A stretch of 64,000 bases of DNA from Geitlerinema sp. BBD 1991-9 (GTDB taxonomy: Bacteria > Cyanobacteriota > Cyanobacteriia > Cyanobacteriales > Geitlerinemataceae), in assembly GCA_001657325.1 (NCBI GenBank), contig LWRO01000014.1, positions 1-64,000 of the forward strand, in the 5' to 3' direction. How positions within the stretch are numbered: position 1 is the stretch's first letter; each line of letters starts with the position of its first letter. This document shows positions 18,052 through 27,076 of the stretch, one piece after another. The notes under the pieces were generated by a model. That model worked only from the letters and a program-made list of their open reading frames with translations. It did not search any database and was not told the DNA's origin. Both the position numbers and the translations under genes were made by a program.

Positions 18052-18852
18052 TTATTTCGTTGCAACAACAGCCAAATTCCACGCCATCCGTTTCACGCCT
18101 GGAATTTTTTTAAGGACTCGATCGAATCGTTCTAAGCGGCTATACATGGGTTTGAGTCGTTCGTGTTCTTTAATGATTTTTTTCCAATAGCGTTCCTCGT
18201 TGGGGTGGATGCGTTCGATGAGATAAAAGTGTAGGAAAATCCACAGCGTTGCAATCCAAAAGGTATTGTATCGGGTTTCTGAAAAGAGTCGATCGATCTC
18301 TTTGACGACATTAATATGAAGTGGCGTTTCGTCTTCTGTGCGAACTTCCGTTGCCATCCGCCGATAAACGTTAATCACTGGATTGTGACGCAGCGGGTCC
18401 CAAAAACACATTTTCCCACCCGGTTTGAGAACTCGGTGCATCTCCCGAATCGAGTCCATCGGTTGGGGGATGTGGTGAAGGAGATTTGCGGCGTATACAA
18501 TATCGAAGGTATTGTCGGGAAAGTCGATGTCCATGGCGTTGATGACTTTTCCTTCCACACGAACGCCGTTTCGTTCAGCCAGTTGTAGTGCAACGTCCAC
18601 CATTCCCGGTGAGTAGTCGCTGGCGACACAATTCGCACCTCGACTTCCGAAGTAAACACTATTTTCTCCAGCTCCACACCCGACATCGAGGAGGGATTTT
18701 CCGCGAACGTCGCCTAATTGTTGCAGGATAAAACGGTTTTCGGGGGCGGTACAAGCTTCAAAATAGTCTTCAACACGAATTCCGTCTACGTCGATGGCAG
18801 CAGCCCAACGATCGTGAAATTCTTTCTCTTTGGCTAAAATGTCCTCGTGCAT
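18052..18852 (-). CDS. Class I SAM-dependent methyltransferase
   Basis: This 266-aa protein has the SAM-binding motif [12 protein letters not shown] (54-65), an acidic residue at the end of strand 2 ([12 protein letters not shown]) and the post-II segment [14 protein letters not shown], all of the UbiE/Methyltransf_11 group. The C-terminal ~80 residues carry a hydrophobic patch ([21 protein letters not shown]) that could associate with the membrane. In this operon its substrate is probably a glycan or lipid head, by context only. It is 10 bp after the GT39-like gene and 2 bp before the GT2 gene. Confidence 0.88.
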   Translation of the reverse strand: MHEDILAKEKEFHDRWAAAIDVDGIRVEDYFEACTAPENRFILQQLGDVRGKSLLDVGCGAGENSVYFGSRGANCVASDYSPGMVDVALQLAERNGVRVEGKVINAMDIDFPDNTFDIVYAANLLHHIPQPMDSIREMHRVLKPGGKMCFWDPLRHNPVINVYRRMATEVRTEDETPLHINVVKEIDRLFSETRYNTFWIATLWIFLHFYLIERIHPNEERYWKKIIKEHERLKPMYSRLERFDRVLKKIPGVKRMAWNLAVVATK

Positions 18853-18861
18853 GATGGCAAT

Positions 18862-20391
18862 TTAAGGAGTTCTCACGTAGTAGTAAAAGTCGTCTTGACG
18901 ATCGATAAGTTGATGGGTTCCATCCAGCGCCTCGATCGTACCATATTTATGCTGATTTTCTCGAAATAGATTGGAATTCGACCTCAATTCGATTAAATCC
19001 ACCGAAACACGGTTTTTAATCGCTTTGAGGTCGTCTAAACTATGGGGGAGCGTCCAAATGACTTGGGTTGGATAGCGATCGACGGCATAGTAAAAGTTGC
19101 CCGAAGACATTACAACTCGAGGTTGAAGCTTATGGGTTTCGACAATTCTTTCGAGTCTCGCATTTGCAGTTTGTAAAGCACTGTATTGGCGTATTTGTGA
19201 AGTTCGCAATTGGTTGAAAGTGGCACGATTAGAAAGTAGAAGAAGAAAGAGCAAGACAACCCACGTTAGCCAGATCGAAATCCTTTGAAACTTGGTAGTT
19301 TGGACTCGAAATAGTTTAGGGTAGATTCGATCGAGTCCGATGGCAACGACTACAGCTAACAGGGGAACGACAAATGATAACGCTCGCGTTCCTCGCCAAG
19401 CACTATAGTTATAGAGCGTGAAAATGGCAACCAAAACACCCAGGAAACTCAAACTTGCGATTGTCAATAGTCGAACAGCTTTGGAATAGCAATGGTTCGA
19501 TTTTATTTTAAAAAAAACACCAATGGCGATCGCCCACAATCCGCTAAGATATAGCGTGGTAAGTTTTTCGCCAGATCTCCACGGCATGAAAAACAGACGT
19601 TGGCAATTGTGTCCGATATTGGCAAACATTAAGTTAAGCTTGTCGAACAGTCCTGGCGTTGCTAAGATTGTCGTTGCTTCGTAGGGATAAAATTCTCGAT
19701 TTTGCAAGAAGGCATGAAAGATCGTTACAAATAAAAAGCCGAACATCGAGAGTAAGCTTAAAGAGGTCGAGACTCGTTTGCTCGATCGAAAAATTAAAAA
19801 ACTCACTAAAATCACAGGTAAAAATATCAATAAAAATGGTTTTATCAAATAGGCTAAACCAATCGAAGCAGCAAGAAGCAAACCTTTGGGTATTCCATTT
19901 CGCATGGAGACAAAGAGCAACCCTATAATAGCTATAACTGCTGAAGCTGCAGTTTCTGTCATTGCCGAATGTGTTAAAATGAGAGTGGTTGGGTAAAAAA
20001 GATAAATGAGTGATGCGATAATCCCAACTTTTCGGCTTGCGACAATCTCACCAGTTCTATAAATTGCAAAAACGGTGACAACTGATAAAATATAATTGAC
20101 CAAAAATGGTGTTTTTTCAGAAACACCAAATAACCCAAATCCTAAACTTAAAATTAATGGATATCCCGGCAAATGTGTATCTTTTGTCGGATAGCCAACT
20201 TGAATTAAACTTTCAGAAAGATAGTGGTTACTGTAGAAGTTAAACTCTTCAAAAATATTGCGAGCAACAGTATAGTATAACGTTTCGTCGTTCCAGCGTA
20301 GTTTTAAAGCTGTGGGACACGTTAGACAAAGGAGAATTATTGTCAAAACGGACAACGACAGATAGACAATCCAAGGATTACGGCGAATCAT
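18862..20391 (-). CDS. GT39-like polytopic glycosyltransferase (PMT/ArnT family)
   Basis: The protein has ~509 aa with about eleven hydrophobic helices. The first outside loop contains LRWNDETLYY with D35-E36, the acidic pair expected of GT-C transferases, and THLPGYPLILSLGFGLFG matches the second conserved loop (HPPGYP-like) of ArnT/PMT enzymes. The C-terminal ~110 residues are a soluble domain. Such enzymes use a polyprenyl-phosphate sugar donor at the outer face. ATG 20391 is used; a GTG one codon upstream is possible. It overlaps the end of the preceding gene by 14 bp, so the pair is translationally coupled. Confidence 0.85.
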   Translation of the reverse strand: MIRRNPWIVYLSLSVLTIILLCLTCPTALKLRWNDETLYYTVARNIFEEFNFYSNHYLSESLIQVGYPTKDTHLPGYPLILSLGFGLFGVSEKTPFLVNYILSVVTVFAIYRTGEIVASRKVGIIASLIYLFYPTTLILTHSAMTETAASAVIAIIGLLFVSMRNGIPKGLLLAASIGLAYLIKPFLLIFLPVILVSFLIFRSSKRVSTSLSLLSMFGFLFVTIFHAFLQNREFYPYEATTILATPGLFDKLNLMFANIGHNCQRLFFMPWRSGEKLTTLYLSGLWAIAIGVFFKIKSNHCYSKAVRLLTIASLSFLGVLVAIFTLYNYSAWRGTRALSFVVPLLAVVVAIGLDRIYPKLFRVQTTKFQRISIWLTWVVLLFLLLLSNRATFNQLRTSQIRQYSALQTANARLERIVETHKLQPRVVMSSGNFYYAVDRYPTQVIWTLPHSLDDLKAIKNRVSVDLIELRSNSNLFRENQHKYGTIEALDGTHQLIDRQDDFYYYVRTP

Positions 20392-22069
20392 CACTTTTCA
20401 AAAAATCTAAAGTCGCTCGAACGCTCGATCGAGTCTGTTCTTCCACTTTTTCTGAAGTCTCTCGAATTCGTTGGTATAAAGACAGCACAACGCCATTATC
20501 CAACTGAAAAGATTCGGGTATTTTTTGAAAATCTCGTGTGATTTCCCAATTTTCCGAAAATGCCTCGAACATAACTTTCACGACATTTTGAGAATTCGAT
20601 CGAACGATTTGTTCGTCACCAGGCTGAATCACTTGTAGTGGTGTGGCTAAGACAACCCAATCCGCTAATAATAACGTATCGACGGGCGAGATATTGCCAT
20701 CGAGGATAGGTACTGGAAGAAAATTCAAGCGTCGATCGTCGCCGTACATCTCAAACTCTCCATCCATTAACATGAGTGCGTTAAACTCGTTCGATGCGCC
20801 AATTACAAAAATACTATCTTCCGGCGTTGTCAGTTCTCGAAAACGATCGATCGATCGCCGTAAATCGATCGTATCATGGCGTTCGATTGGAGGATGAGAT
20901 TTGGCGAAGAAAAAAATACTTCGTTGGGGAACGTCACCCAAACCCAACGAACAGTTCACAAACAGGTACAATCCTGTCAAACTCAATACCAATCGCCGCC
21001 GCTGCATTGCCCCAATCCAGCCGATACAACCCAACACGAACCACGGTGTAAGATGCAATGTATAGTGTAAGTTACCGTAGCGAAGTTTGAGGATCGAAAT
21101 TGCCATTGCAACCGTTCCAGCAATTGCCACAAACAACCAATTTCGGTAATTTTCAGAATTTTGCAAATGCCATATTTGTAAAATCCACCCAGCAAGTGCA
21201 ACGATTAAAAATCCCCACCCATATCCCGAAACAATACGCCAAAATATGTCACTGACAGGCAAACTCCAAACAGCATAACGACTGACATAATCTGTCGTCA
21301 TTGCCCGAATTGTAAATTCCCATGCGACTCCAGCTAAAACGACAAAACTCACCAATGCCACTGCTGCTAATCGCAGACTTAAAGTCAGCCATTGCTGCCA
21401 TGCTTTGACTGAAAATTGCGATAGCCAAGCTGCCACTAAAATCGAGATCGCCCCATATGCAAAGTGACGGCGAAACAGAATCGATAATCCCAACAAACTC
21501 CCCATTGCGACGATTTGCCAAATTTTAGACAGTCGGGGATTTCGTAAATACAACCAACTCGCCCATCCGAGTAACATCACTCCGCCGACATCGGGATATC
21601 CGCGTAATAGAGGAACCCAACTTAGGGGAACGAGTAGTGTCAGAAATGCAGCGATCCAAAAACTCAATTGCGAGGCAGGTTGCAATACATTTTTATCACA
21701 TCGATCGATCGATGTCGGAACGATCGAACTTGCTATCGCCCCCATTGCTAAAGAAAATGGAAGAAAATACGTTAACGCAATCCCCAAGATATACGCCAGT
21801 CGAGAATTTCCTCCGATGATGAGAAATGGAAGTAATGGAACGACGTGAAGGGCATTTTTTTGTTGAGTTAGGGTTTCTCGAACAAATTTCCAACCTTCTC
21901 CCACTGACGAACGAAATGTATCGGTGACGAGAATTGCATAATTGTGATAGTCAGCGTAATCCCACCAATAAAAGGTATTCTCTTGCGACACATACATTGT
22001 TGTCACTGTGACAATGACAGTAACGAGTGTTAAAAATAATACGCCATCGATCGATCGTCGGGATATCAT
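20378..22069 (-). CDS. Large polytopic membrane protein, GT-C-like, unknown (paralogue 1)
   Basis: This 563-aa protein has about ten to twelve membrane helices and a soluble C-terminal ~150 residues. After TM1 an outside loop reads NTFYWWDYADYHNYA, where the aspartate could be the GT-C catalytic base. Other blocks shared with the upstream paralogue are GNSRLAYILG, PLSWVPLLRGYPDVGGV and LFRRHFAYGA. It does not match a named family I know. ATG 22069 overlaps the upstream TGA (ATGA), strong evidence for coupling. The likely role is transfer or flipping of a lipid-linked glycan, from context only. Confidence 0.7.
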   Translation of the reverse strand: MISRRSIDGVLFLTLVTVIVTVTTMYVSQENTFYWWDYADYHNYAILVTDTFRSSVGEGWKFVRETLTQQKNALHVVPLLPFLIIGGNSRLAYILGIALTYFLPFSLAMGAIASSIVPTSIDRCDKNVLQPASQLSFWIAAFLTLLVPLSWVPLLRGYPDVGGVMLLGWASWLYLRNPRLSKIWQIVAMGSLLGLSILFRRHFAYGAISILVAAWLSQFSVKAWQQWLTLSLRLAAVALVSFVVLAGVAWEFTIRAMTTDYVSRYAVWSLPVSDIFWRIVSGYGWGFLIVALAGWILQIWHLQNSENYRNWLFVAIAGTVAMAISILKLRYGNLHYTLHLTPWFVLGCIGWIGAMQRRRLVLSLTGLYLFVNCSLGLGDVPQRSIFFFAKSHPPIERHDTIDLRRSIDRFRELTTPEDSIFVIGASNEFNALMLMDGEFEMYGDDRRLNFLPVPILDGNISPVDTLLLADWVVLATPLQVIQPGDEQIVRSNSQNVVKVMFEAFSENWEITRDFQKIPESFQLDNGVVLSLYQRIRETSEKVEEQTRSSVRATLDFLKSDDSP

Positions 22070-24159
22070 TTTACCGTTACATCTCCCAGCTCAACCGAAC
22101 AAGTTTTTCTCTCGTCTGGGGTTAGACTCAGGAGCAGATACGCCGCATTATTTCTGTAAAGTTTAAGGGGCTGTTCGGTAACCGTGTTTTGAAAACTGAC
22201 GAGATTGGCGGCTTTGTCGATTAATGAGAGGTTTGCTGAAATTTTACAGTTATCTGAAGATGTAAGATGGCTGGAGAACTCGATCGAATCCTGCAACTCT
22301 CCGATATATAACAATCGTAACGATCGAGATAAGTTGGAAATTTCTAAAGTTGGCGTTTCATCGCCAGAATACTGTCCGCGAACGGCAATTTCGGGATTTA
22401 AATTAACCCAATTAGATTGTAAGCCCGGTCGATCGATAAACGTTTGTTCCATTTTTGCTAACGTTCGGACTGCAGTTTCCCAGCTTGTTGGCTGAATTCG
22501 CTGATACACCGATACTATAATGTCATGTTCTAGCAAAAAATTTTCAGGTCGTTTTTCAAAATCTTCTGCAATTTCCCAGTTTTCTTCAAATACCTGATAG
22601 GCAACTTTCACGACTTCCTGTTCGTCGAGCTGAAGGTGATATTGTAATGGATGGGCGATAACAACATATTGCGCCTGTAACAACGCTTCTAGGGGGTAAA
22701 TGCTATTTGAATCAGCAGTCGGAAGAGCTAAGATGTTAAGACCACAGGGAATATGACACGCTGTTGTTACAGTTTCAGGGGGAAATAATTCCCAGTCAGC
22801 ATTTCGGATTAAACCACGATTTAGGGTATCGGATACAGAAATGAGGTGAATGGGTTCTCGGTTCGGCGTGAGTTGGTGTAAGTATTGAATTAAAGATACC
22901 AGTTCGTCGTAATCTCGACGAACGAGGGGTGAGTGATTGATTGCAAAAATGGTTCTTCCCGATACGTTCCAAGTTCCCATCGGTGTTAAACCAAAGATTG
23001 TGTTAACGATTAGGTACGCGAGGATAACAAAATTCTGATTGTGTCGCGATTTTTGAGTTGAAGCGGGAATAAAGAATGAAGATAATCCTAATACGATAAA
23101 GGGCGTGACGTGTAGCGTATAGTGTACGGAGTCGTAACGCAGAACGAAGATTTGAAAGAAAACGGCTAAAATTCCCCATAGAAGAATGAATCGAGCTGAG
23201 GATCGATCGAACGTTTTCAATTTCCACCCTCGCCAAAATCCCCAGATCGCGAGTCCCCAGGTGAAAAACCCGTAAGCTGCACCAAAGTACTCGATCGTAT
23301 CGGGAATGGGAAAGCTAAACGAAGAATACGCCTCTCGATAGTTTCCAGTTAACGCCCGTTGGGTAAATTCTGAGGCGACGATCGATAAAACGACAAATCC
23401 CGAAACCCCAATTAAGCCGAGTTCGATGCCGTGATGAATACATCGTTTTAAACTAGATTTTAGGCTAGATTGAAACGAGACTTTTCGCGAATCGGGCGAT
23501 TGGAAATAGCTCAAGAGGCTAGAGACCAGATCCCAAATCGCGAGAAGGACGATCGAACCCACGATCGCTAATCCTCCATAAGCAAAGTGACGGCGAAATA
23601 AAACCCCCCAAGCGAGTAGTAATCCCATGACAGGAAACGTCCACCATCGCCGTTTTCCTAAATACACCCAACCCGCTAAAGTGACACACAACATCCCCAC
23701 CGTATCGGGAAATCCCCGCAACGTCGGAATCCAACTCATGGGAACGAGTAAGGTTAAAAATGCAGTTCTCCAAAACACAGAAAACGATGGGAAGTTCCGA
23801 TATAACTGGGTTGCGATTAAACCGATCGCACCGCAAAACGGTAACAAGTACGCGATCGCAACACTAAGAATATAAGCCGTTCTCGAATTTCCGAAAATGG
23901 CTAAAAATGGAACGAGTGGAATGACGTAAAGCTTGTTGTAATCGCCACTGAGGGAGTCTGAAATTTGCTGAATTGCCAATGTTGGTGATTCTCGGAGTGC
24001 AACGATTACTTCTGCCGCTCGATTTTGGTAAACGACGTAGTCTGTCCAGTAAAACGTTCGTTCGCTGGCAACATAAATTAAAACGATCGAAATAACGATC
24101 GAAAGCAGAATTAAAACTCTAAAAATGTTACGAACTGAGAGAGCTTGCTGCAACGACAT
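22066..24159 (-). CDS. Large polytopic membrane protein, GT-C-like, unknown (paralogue 2)
   Basis: This 697-aa protein is the first gene of the leftward operon. It is a clear tandem paralogue of the next gene: ERTFYWTDYVVYQNRA, GNSRTAYILS, PMSWIPTLRGFPDTVGM and LFRRHFAYGG occupy matching places. It has an extra ~130-residue C-terminal region rich in beta-strand patterns (TLEISNLSRSLRLLYIGEL ending KTCSVELGDVTVK) that paralogue 1 lacks, probably an outer-face sandwich domain. About twelve helices. The function is unknown; it is presumably part of the same extracytoplasmic glycan step. The gap to the TRAP gene upstream is 121 bp. Confidence 0.7.
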   Translation of the reverse strand: MSLQQALSVRNIFRVLILLSIVISIVLIYVASERTFYWTDYVVYQNRAAEVIVALRESPTLAIQQISDSLSGDYNKLYVIPLVPFLAIFGNSRTAYILSVAIAYLLPFCGAIGLIATQLYRNFPSFSVFWRTAFLTLLVPMSWIPTLRGFPDTVGMLCVTLAGWVYLGKRRWWTFPVMGLLLAWGVLFRRHFAYGGLAIVGSIVLLAIWDLVSSLLSYFQSPDSRKVSFQSSLKSSLKRCIHHGIELGLIGVSGFVVLSIVASEFTQRALTGNYREAYSSFSFPIPDTIEYFGAAYGFFTWGLAIWGFWRGWKLKTFDRSSARFILLWGILAVFFQIFVLRYDSVHYTLHVTPFIVLGLSSFFIPASTQKSRHNQNFVILAYLIVNTIFGLTPMGTWNVSGRTIFAINHSPLVRRDYDELVSLIQYLHQLTPNREPIHLISVSDTLNRGLIRNADWELFPPETVTTACHIPCGLNILALPTADSNSIYPLEALLQAQYVVIAHPLQYHLQLDEQEVVKVAYQVFEENWEIAEDFEKRPENFLLEHDIIVSVYQRIQPTSWETAVRTLAKMEQTFIDRPGLQSNWVNLNPEIAVRGQYSGDETPTLEISNLSRSLRLLYIGELQDSIEFSSHLTSSDNCKISANLSLIDKAANLVSFQNTVTEQPLKLYRNNAAYLLLSLTPDERKTCSVELGDVTVK

Positions 24160-24280
24160 TGAGATCTAAAAACGAAACTCGATCGAGGCTTCATTCTGCA
24201 ATCGTTCAATATTTGAAACGTTCGATCGAGTCAAGGAACAAAAACTAAAATCTGGGAAGATTTTGCAAAGAGCAAATATT

Positions 24281-25378
24281 TTACTGATAGCTAAAGCGAG
24301 CAAAGCTCGACTCGTTGATATTATTCCAACCATAAACCGATTCTCGAAAGGCTTTCCAATTATCGTAAACTTCTTTAAACGCCGAGTTCGCACTAGCATT
24401 TTGCTCGTAAAGATCGAAGGAAATCTCTCGAGCCTTTGCCATGATTTCCTGGCTATAAGGAGTTAGGACAGTTCCACCATTAACTAGCTCTTTCAAGGCC
24501 TGACCGTTGCGAGAATCGTACTGAGCCAACATTCTCATATTGGCTTCAACCGCTGCCGTTTTGAACACTTCTTGATACTCTTGAGGTAAACGATCCCACA
24601 TCGATCGATTCACCATGACTTCCAACGTTGCACCAGGTTCCCACCATCCCGGATAGTAATAGTATTTTGCCGCATCCTGAAGTCCCAACTTTCGATCGTC
24701 GTAGGGGCCAACCCATTCAGCCGCATCGATCGCGCCCCGTTCTAATGCCAAAAACACTTCCGAACCCGGCAACACCTGCACGTTCACGCCCAATTCCGAC
24801 ATAATCTCTCCACCCAAACCAGGAATTCGCATTTTCAACCCACTCAAATCTTGAAGGGTCTTCACCTCTTGTTTGAACCAACCGCCCATTTGCGTTCCCG
24901 TATTTCCAGCGGGAAAGTTAATGACGTTGAAATCGGCGTAAATCTTCTGCATCGCCTCTAAGCCGCCCCCTTCATATAGCCAAGCATTTTGTTGCTGGGC
25001 GTTCAATCCAAAGGGCATTGCCGTCGCAAATCCCAATGCCGAATTTTTACCGATATAGTAGTAACTCGCCGTATGACCGCATTCGACTGAACCCGACTGT
25101 ACGGCATCGAGAACTTGCAACGCCGGAACGAGTTCTCCGGCAGCATAGGGGGTAATCGTAAACCGTCCGCCCGTCATCTCGCTGACCCGACGACATACCG
25201 TTTCCGCCCCCCCGTAAATCGTATCCAGGGAGGGGGGCCAACTCGTCGCCATACGCCAGTTAATCGTCGGAAGAGAACCCGCTTGAATGGCGGGTCCGGA
25301 AGTTTGCGTACAGGCGGCTAACGCGGAGACACTGGCAGCACTCACGGTCGCTTGAGTGACGAACTTACGGCGTTTCAT
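24281..25378 (-). CDS. TRAP transporter substrate-binding protein, DctP family
   Basis: This 365-aa periplasmic or lipid-anchored receptor starts MKRRKFVTQATVSAASVSALAAC, a Tat-like RR signal with a lipobox-type LAAC. The body is DctP/TakP-like: INWRMATSWPPSLDTIYGGA, then FNVINFPAGNTGTQMGGW, GLKMRIPGLGGEI and the signature EWVGPYDDRKLG around the ligand-binding helix. Related proteins bind 2-oxoacids such as pyruvate or alpha-keto acids. The DctQ/DctM membrane partners are not in the window, so this is an orphan receptor here. It runs in the same direction as the ABC-type binding protein, 127 bp upstream. Confidence 0.9.
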   Translation of the reverse strand: MKRRKFVTQATVSAASVSALAACTQTSGPAIQAGSLPTINWRMATSWPPSLDTIYGGAETVCRRVSEMTGGRFTITPYAAGELVPALQVLDAVQSGSVECGHTASYYYIGKNSALGFATAMPFGLNAQQQNAWLYEGGGLEAMQKIYADFNVINFPAGNTGTQMGGWFKQEVKTLQDLSGLKMRIPGLGGEIMSELGVNVQVLPGSEVFLALERGAIDAAEWVGPYDDRKLGLQDAAKYYYYPGWWEPGATLEVMVNRSMWDRLPQEYQEVFKTAAVEANMRMLAQYDSRNGQALKELVNGGTVLTPYSQEIMAKAREISFDLYEQNASANSAFKEVYDNWKAFRESVYGWNNINESSFARFSYQ

Positions 25379-25505
25379 GGCGGACTGTTTGGTATTTTCA
25401 ACGACTTTGTAGTTTACGCCACATCGAACAGAATGTCGCCAGAAGACCTCCGAGATTGTGCGACGAAGGATAGCCCCCTAACTTCAAGCAAGTGAGAGGA
25501 CTATT

Positions 25506-26561
25506 TTAAAATTCCGATCGAACCGCTTCGATAAACTTCGGTTCTAATAGATTTGAAAGATCGGGAATTTCATCGATTTGTCCCTGTTCTTTCAGGAATT
25601 CCGCCAAATTTTCCAACGAATTGAGTAAATACAAATCGCTGGTTGAATCGCCTAACATTTCCAAGTTAACCTCAGCACCCGGGAGTTGAATACCTTCGAG
25701 ATCGGCTGCCAAGTCTTCGGGTGTCACCTCAAATTGTTTGGCGGCAATTTCCAAGGCTTCCTCGCGATTGCTGCTTAAAAAGTCGAGTCCTTTGAAAATA
25801 CCGCGAACAAATGCTTCGATGGCTTGAGGATTTGCTTCAACATAGGCTCGATCGAAAGCATAGACATCGACAATTGCCGTCGGCATTTTTGACGAATCGT
25901 AAATAATACGTCCGTCGGGTTGTGCTTGGTTGGCTTGCTGCATGAAGGGCGCGTAAGTCACGGCAATGTCAACGTTGCCCGCTTGATAGGCAGCAGCGGC
26001 AGCGGGAGGATCGGCATTAATGAGAGTAACGTTCGCTTCAGAAAGCCCCGCTTCTTTTAAAACTTGAAGCAGAAAAAAGTGACTGACTCCCCCTCGATCG
26101 ACGGCAATTTTTTCCCCCCTGAAAGCTTCGATACTTTCGATGTGATTGCGAGCTAAAATACCGTCCCCCCCGATCGAGGTATCTTCAACGAGGACAATCT
26201 GTAAATCTTTCCCTTTTGCAGCTAGTGAAACGACCTCGGACGTGACTGGAGCCAGGGCATCAAGTTGTCCGGCGAGGAAGGCAGCCACGTAATCAGAGTT
26301 GGCACCAAAGGTTTTAAAGTCAACCTTGAGGTTGAGCTCTTTAAAAAATCCTTTTTCGAGAGCGATAAACAGCGGTGTCAATCCAATCCAAACTGTCGAA
26401 CCCATAGAAAATTTCATGGGTGAAGTGCTGTTGGATGTCCCCCTGGTGGTGTCAGAGTCTGGAGAGTTGCAGGCGTGTAAAGCGAGTCCTCCCGCTAAGC
26501 CAGCTGCGAGTTGGAGGGTTTGTCGCCGTGTGTACTTGAAAAATCTTCGATCGGATACCAT
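25506..26561 (-). CDS. ABC transporter substrate-binding lipoprotein, NitT/TauT (SsuA/NrtA) type
   Basis: This 351-aa protein begins at ATG 26561. The signal region YTRRQTLQLAAGLAGGLA ends in the lipobox LHAC (C31), with R12-R13 suggesting Tat export. The body has the NMT1/SsuA fold: GLTPLFIALEKGFFKELNL, SVVSLAAKGKD-like EVVSLAAKGKDLQIVLV, GEKIAVDRGGVSHFFL and NADPPAAAAAYQAGNVDIA, the usual two-lobe ligand cleft. The ligand class is nitrate, sulfonate, pyrimidine or amide; it cannot be refined. No permease or ATPase adjoins, but the family-matched permease at 15302-16138 lies on the other side of the glycosyltransferase operon. Confidence 0.9.
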   Translation of the reverse strand: MVSDRRFFKYTRRQTLQLAAGLAGGLALHACNSPDSDTTRGTSNSTSPMKFSMGSTVWIGLTPLFIALEKGFFKELNLKVDFKTFGANSDYVAAFLAGQLDALAPVTSEVVSLAAKGKDLQIVLVEDTSIGGDGILARNHIESIEAFRGEKIAVDRGGVSHFFLLQVLKEAGLSEANVTLINADPPAAAAAYQAGNVDIAVTYAPFMQQANQAQPDGRIIYDSSKMPTAIVDVYAFDRAYVEANPQAIEAFVRGIFKGLDFLSSNREEALEIAAKQFEVTPEDLAADLEGIQLPGAEVNLEMLGDSTSDLYLLNSLENLAEFLKEQGQIDEIPDLSNLLEPKFIEAVRSEF

Positions 26562-27076
26562 GACTGTTGAAATCCTCATACGGTGTCGTTTGGGAGGAAC
26601 GAACACTAGGATCGGTCAGCTTGATGGGACTTTAAGCTAAAACCTAACCCTGTAGCTTTGAGTCTAGTAGATTTTGTGTCCGTCGATCGAATCAGTAGAC
26701 TTTAAGGTTCCGGACGGGATTTCCAGATCGAGATGAGCCATCAGAAAACTGGAGGTCGCGTGGGGCTCAGCAAAATTTGCCAGCTTGCGCGGGATCGATG
26801 GATACATTTTATAACAATTAAAATCAAATCTTAGTTATTATAAAAAGTGGTTTCGGGAAAAATTCGAGACGAAATTTTTTATATGATTTACAAAAATCGA
26901 TTGCTGCTTTAGAATTGCAGACTTAAACCGAGCGATTCTTTGCGTGAAAACACTGTATCGCATTATCCAAGCTAAGTATTTTCACGCAAAAGCAAGACTC
27001 AAAAATATTTTGGGTGGATTGAATTTTTGCAAAATTTAATTTAAATTTTGTTTAAAGTTTTGATGACTTAGTTAGA
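26562..27076. other. AT-rich divergent intergenic region with long hairpin
   Basis: About 515 bp without a supportable gene. The right half (26810-27070) is AT-rich. The prominent feature is the hairpin at 26940-26989; promoters of the two divergent genes should lie here. Confidence 0.5.
26940..26989. promoter_or_regulatory. 15-bp near-perfect inverted repeat upstream of the WD40-J gene
   Basis: TTGCGTGAAAACACT (26940-26954) and AGTATTTTCACGCAA (26975-26989) pair at 14 of 15 positions around a 20-nt loop. It lies 88 bp before the WD40-J gene start. It could be an operator dyad, a terminator or a remnant of a mobile element; no direct repeat flanks it. Confidence 0.45.
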
